Shown one piece after another: positions 5,326 through 6,261 of a stretch of DNA of 6,261 nt (positions are counted from its first letter, which is position 1; the number at the start of each line of letters is the position of its first letter). A program made the translations under genes and the position numbers. This DNA comes from Candidatus Mesolinea sp. UBA5823. GTDB lineage: Bacteria > Chloroflexota > Anaerolineae > Anaerolineales > Anaerolineaceae. Under the pieces are notes generated by a model that did no database searches, was not told the DNA's origin, and saw nothing but the letters and a program-made list of their open reading frames with translations. The stretch lies in the NCBI GenBank assembly GCA_002417685.1, contig DICP01000099.1, forward strand, positions 402 to 6,662, read 5' to 3'.

Positions 5326-6261
5326 TCAAGCTTTAGGCTGGGCGCGCTGCCCCTTGATTGCATTGATCAACCCATTAGTAGAGGCATCGTGCTGCGTGGC
5401 TGGCTCAGGGCTGGTTAGCTCAGGGATTATCTGGTTAGCCAGCTGCTTGCCCAGCTCCACGCCCATCTGATCGAAGGAATTGATATTCCAGATAACGCCT
5501 TGAGTGAAAATTTTGTGCTCATAAAGTGCAATCAAGCTGCCGAGGACTTCTGGCGTCAGGTTGGGGTAGAGAAAGGAGCTGCTCGGACGGTTGCCGGGGA
5601 AGGTTTTAGCCTGCGCCAGGAGCTCCAAGCGCTCGCCGGAAACACCTTGAGCTATCAGCTCTGTCCGGGCTTCCTCAACTGTTCGGCCTTTCATGAGGGC
5701 TTCAGTCTGAGCTAAGAAGTTAGAGAGCAGTAAGGTATGATGATCTTCTAAAGGGTTTTGGCTCTCGATGGCGGCAAAAAAGTCGGATGGGACAAGCTGG
5801 GTGCCTTGGTGAATAAGCTGGTAAAAGGCGTGTTGGCCATTGGTGCCCTGCTGACCCCAAATAATCGGGCCAGTTGCGTAGGTTACAGACTCCCCTTGCC
5901 GGGTGACGCACTTGCCGTTGCTTTCCATTTCAGCTTGCTGCAGATAAGCCGGCAGGTATTCCAAGTATTGGTCATACGGCAGGATGGCTTGGGTGTGGGC
6001 GCCGAAGAAGTTGTTGTACCAAATGCCCAAAACTGCCATCACGACTGGAATGTTGCGCTCAAAGGGTGTGTAGCGGAAGTATTGGTCTGCCAGATAAGCG
6101 CCGTGCAGGAAGGCTTCGAAATTATCCATACCAATCGAAATTGCCACAGAAAGACCAATTGCAGACCAAACCGAGAAACGCCCGCCAACCCAATCCCAAA
6201 ATTCAAACATATTATCGGGGTCGATGCCGAAACGTGTAACCTCGGTGGTGTTGGTGGAGAT
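5326..6261 (-). CDS. pgi: Glucose-6-phosphate isomerase, C-terminal part (5' end outside window)
   Basis: The frame is open from the right edge to TGA at 5326-5328, giving 311 visible residues. The true start is beyond the window: 17 residues upstream of the first visible Met (TRFGIDPDN segment) still match the family. The enzyme interconverts glucose-6-phosphate and fructose-6-phosphate in the cytoplasm. Visible landmarks: signature 1 DWVGGRFSVWSAIG (about 23-36); QQAEMESNGK with the Gln and Glu equivalent to human Gln354/Glu358 (Glu at 113); GTNGQHAF with the ring-opening His (144, human His389); and signature 2 ending FDQMGVELGK with the Lys equivalent to human Lys519 (272). HDASTNGLIN follows near the C-terminus. 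The catalytic set is complete. The usual WGEPGTN loop reads WGQQGTN (137-138). A full-length enzyme of about 550 residues is expected. It converges on tal with 69 bp between them. Confidence 0.97.
   Translation of the reverse strand: MSTNTTEVTRFGIDPDNMFEFWDWVGGRFSVWSAIGLSVAISIGMDNFEAFLHGAYLADQYFRYTPFERNIPVVMAVLGIWYNNFFGAHTQAILPYDQYLEYLPAYLQQAEMESNGKCVTRQGESVTYATGPIIWGQQGTNGQHAFYQLIHQGTQLVPSDFFAAIESQNPLEDHHTLLLSNFLAQTEALMKGRTVEEARTELIAQGVSGERLELLAQAKTFPGNRPSSSFLYPNLTPEVLGSLIALYEHKIFTQGVIWNINSFDQMGVELGKQLANQIIPELTSPEPATQHDASTNGLINAIKGQRAQPKA

Noticed and set aside
5848..5853. Possible loss of the catalytic glutamate of Pgi (WGEPG changed to WGQQG).
   Set aside because: Counting back from the signature 2 lysine shows that the catalytic Glu lies in the MESNG segment and the ring-opening His in GTNGQH. 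Both are present.
1..6261. tRNA or rRNA genes, CRISPR arrays, insertion sequences, phage or defence genes.
   Set aside because: None is visible. The window is almost fully occupied by recognised housekeeping genes with short gaps.

Overview
This is an ordinary bacterial chromosomal window of central carbon metabolism, roughly half GC, with tightly packed genes. The most likely source is a Chloroflexota-like or other Terrabacteria lineage. That rests on a HIT protein resembling actinobacterial Ap4A phosphorylases, a mycobacterial-type transaldolase and a bacterial group III-like phosphofructokinase. This assignment is an inference from remembered protein resemblance, not a search.

Layout: (1) The 3' part of a 6-phosphofructokinase gene (pfkA, +) runs in from the left edge to 711. 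(2) A TetR/AcrR-family regulator (740-1405, -) converges on it. It has a near-consensus sigma70-type promoter and a 16-bp dyad directly downstream of the -10, which looks like an autorepression operator. (3) A 112-bp divergent region separates tetR from a three-gene + strand cluster: HIT-family nucleotide phosphorylase/hydrolase (1518-2012), transketolase (2062-4104) and transaldolase (4141-5256). Gaps of 49 and 36 bp suggest one operon. (4) An A/T-rich hairpin with a T tract (about 5263-5307) probably terminates the operon. (5) The C-terminal part of glucose-6-phosphate isomerase (pgi, -) converges from the right edge.

Together Tkt, Tal, Pgi and Pfk interconvert fructose-6-phosphate, glucose-6-phosphate, fructose-1,6-bisphosphate and the pentose phosphates, so the locus is a glycolysis/non-oxidative pentose phosphate cluster with a regulator inserted. 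No RNA gene, CRISPR array, insertion sequence or clearly new system is visible. The points most worth a second look are two replaced substrate-site residues in the phosphofructokinase, the architecture of the tetR control region, a probably leaderless HIT gene, and separate convergent tal and pgi genes where some lineages have a tal-pgi fusion.
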